Source: Acidimicrobium sp. UBA3029 (GTDB lineage: Bacteria; Actinomycetota; Acidimicrobiia; Acidimicrobiales; Ilumatobacteraceae). Taken from it: DNA of 6,189 nt. This document shows positions 5,488 through 6,189 of this stretch, piece after piece; position 1 is the stretch's first letter; every line of letters begins with the position of its first letter. A program made the position numbers and the translations under genes. Under the pieces are notes generated by a model. The model worked only from the letters and a program-made list of their open reading frames with translations, had not been told where the DNA came from and made no database searches. The stretch lies in the NCBI GenBank assembly GCA_002367695.1, contig DFDK01000092.1, forward strand, positions 15,369 to 21,557, given 5' to 3'.

Positions 5488-6189
5488 TTACTTCAGGTCA
5501 AACCGATCACTGTTCATGACCTTGGTCCATGCCTGCACGAAATCGCTGACAAACTTGCCAGCGTTATCGTTTTGTGCGTACACCTCGCTCAAAGATCGCA
5601 ATTGCGAGTTTGAACCAAAGATCAAGTCGTTGCGAGTTGCGGTCCACACAACTTCGCCAGACTTGCGGTTGCGACCCTCAAAGGTCTCTTCGTCTTTGTC
5701 GGTGGCCTTCCACTCAATATTGATGTCAAGAACATTGACAAAGAAATCATTTGTCAGAGTTCCTGGACGCTTGGTGAATACACCAGTAGATGACTGGTTG
5801 TGGTTTGCACCAAGTGCTCGCAGTCCACCAACCAAGACGGTCATTTCTGGAGCCGACAGTCCAAGCAGGTTTGCTTTTTCAAGTAGCAACTGCTCAGTTG
5901 GTTGAACGTGGCCAGGCTTCAAGAAGTTGCGAAAGCCATCGAATGTTGGCTCGAGCACGGCAAATGATTCGGTGTCAGTTTGTTCTTGGGTTGCGTCGCC
6001 GCGACCTGGACTAAACGGAACACTTACTTTCACGCCTGCATCTTGTGCAGCCTTTTCAACACCAACGTTTCCGCCCAACACGATCAAGTCGGCAATGGAA
6101 ATGCCTGTTTCTGTGCTGAGCTTTTCATACACGGCAAGTGCTGTTGCAAGTTGTGATGGGTTGTTCGCTTCCCAGTTTTTTTGTGGGAG
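5488..6189 (-). CDS. katG: Catalase-peroxidase KatG, C-terminal portion (partial)
   Basis: The frame is open from the window edge to a TAA at 5488-5490 and gives the last 233 residues of a protein that normally has about 720-750. It begins LPQKNWEANNPSQLA and continues with family stretches such as SIADLIVLGGNVGVEKAA, VPFSPGRGDATQEQTD, FDGFRNF, LSAPEMTVLVGGLRALGAN, GTLTNDFFVNVLD, EWKATD, FEGRNRKSGE, FGSNSQLRS and the terminal VMNSDRFDLK. These belong to the C-terminal domain of KatG, a duplicated peroxidase fold that does not bind haem but keeps the N-terminal active site correctly formed. KatG breaks down hydrogen peroxide by catalase and peroxidase reactions in the cytoplasm. The haem-binding domain and the Met-Tyr-Trp crosslink lie outside the window. 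The frame shows no damage here. An internal GTG at 6132 is not the start, because homology continues upstream of it. The gene ends just before a strong terminator, so it is the last gene of its unit. Confidence 0.97.
   Translation of the reverse strand, partial: LPQKNWEANNPSQLATALAVYEKLSTETGISIADLIVLGGNVGVEKAAQDAGVKVSVPFSPGRGDATQEQTDTESFAVLEPTFDGFRNFLKPGHVQPTEQLLLEKANLLGLSAPEMTVLVGGLRALGANHNQSSTGVFTKRPGTLTNDFFVNVLDINIEWKATDKDEETFEGRNRKSGEVVWTATRNDLIFGSNSQLRSLSEVYAQNDNAGKFVSDFVQAWTKVMNSDRFDLK

Noticed and set aside
5488..6132. A complete 214-residue protein starting at the GTG at 6130-6132
   Set aside because: The same frame continues to the window edge and the residues upstream (PQKNW, NNPSQLA) match KatG, so this is the tail of a longer gene.

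Overview
The window reads as a compact stretch of a bacterial chromosome, with G+C close to half by eye. The likely host is an actinobacterium, possibly a small-genome planktonic lineage. This rests on short gaps, weak or absent Shine-Dalgarno sequences with -10-like hexamers next to start codons (suggesting leaderless messages), a tmRNA whose 3' CCA is not encoded, and KatG. None of these is decisive, so the lineage is an inference.

Layout: positions 1-54 (+) are the hydrophobic tail of an unidentified protein. A small cupin (DUF861/cupin_3 type) follows on + (106-465). Everything else is on the minus strand. In transcription order from the right these are: the C-terminal third of the catalase-peroxidase katG (from beyond 6189 to 5488), a strong palindromic terminator (5437-5477), the tmRNA gene ssrA (5387-5003), a SulP anion transporter with a C-terminal STAS domain (4846-3329), a class I/II aminotransferase (3255-2077) and a ThDP-dependent decarboxylase (2049-466). 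The decarboxylase ends exactly where the convergent cupin gene ends.

The best functional unit is the aminotransferase-decarboxylase pair, separated by 27 bases. From remembered sequences, both resemble AruH (arginine:pyruvate transaminase) and AruI (2-ketoarginine decarboxylase) of the Pseudomonas arginine transaminase pathway. The pair would convert arginine to 2-ketoarginine (5-guanidino-2-oxopentanoate) and then to 4-guanidinobutyraldehyde. The later enzymes (aldehyde dehydrogenase, guanidinobutyrase) are not in the window. An imperfect palindrome just upstream of the aminotransferase's candidate -10 box could be its operator.

The tmRNA is complete: acceptor stem, T-arm, tag reading frame (ANKQFALAA-stop) and a pseudoknot region containing an internal 19-base tandem repeat. 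KatG and SulP are housekeeping or stress-type neighbours with no visible functional link to the arginine pair. I see no mobile element, CRISPR array or phage gene, and no clear evidence of an undescribed system. The arginine pair and the tmRNA details deserve the most attention.
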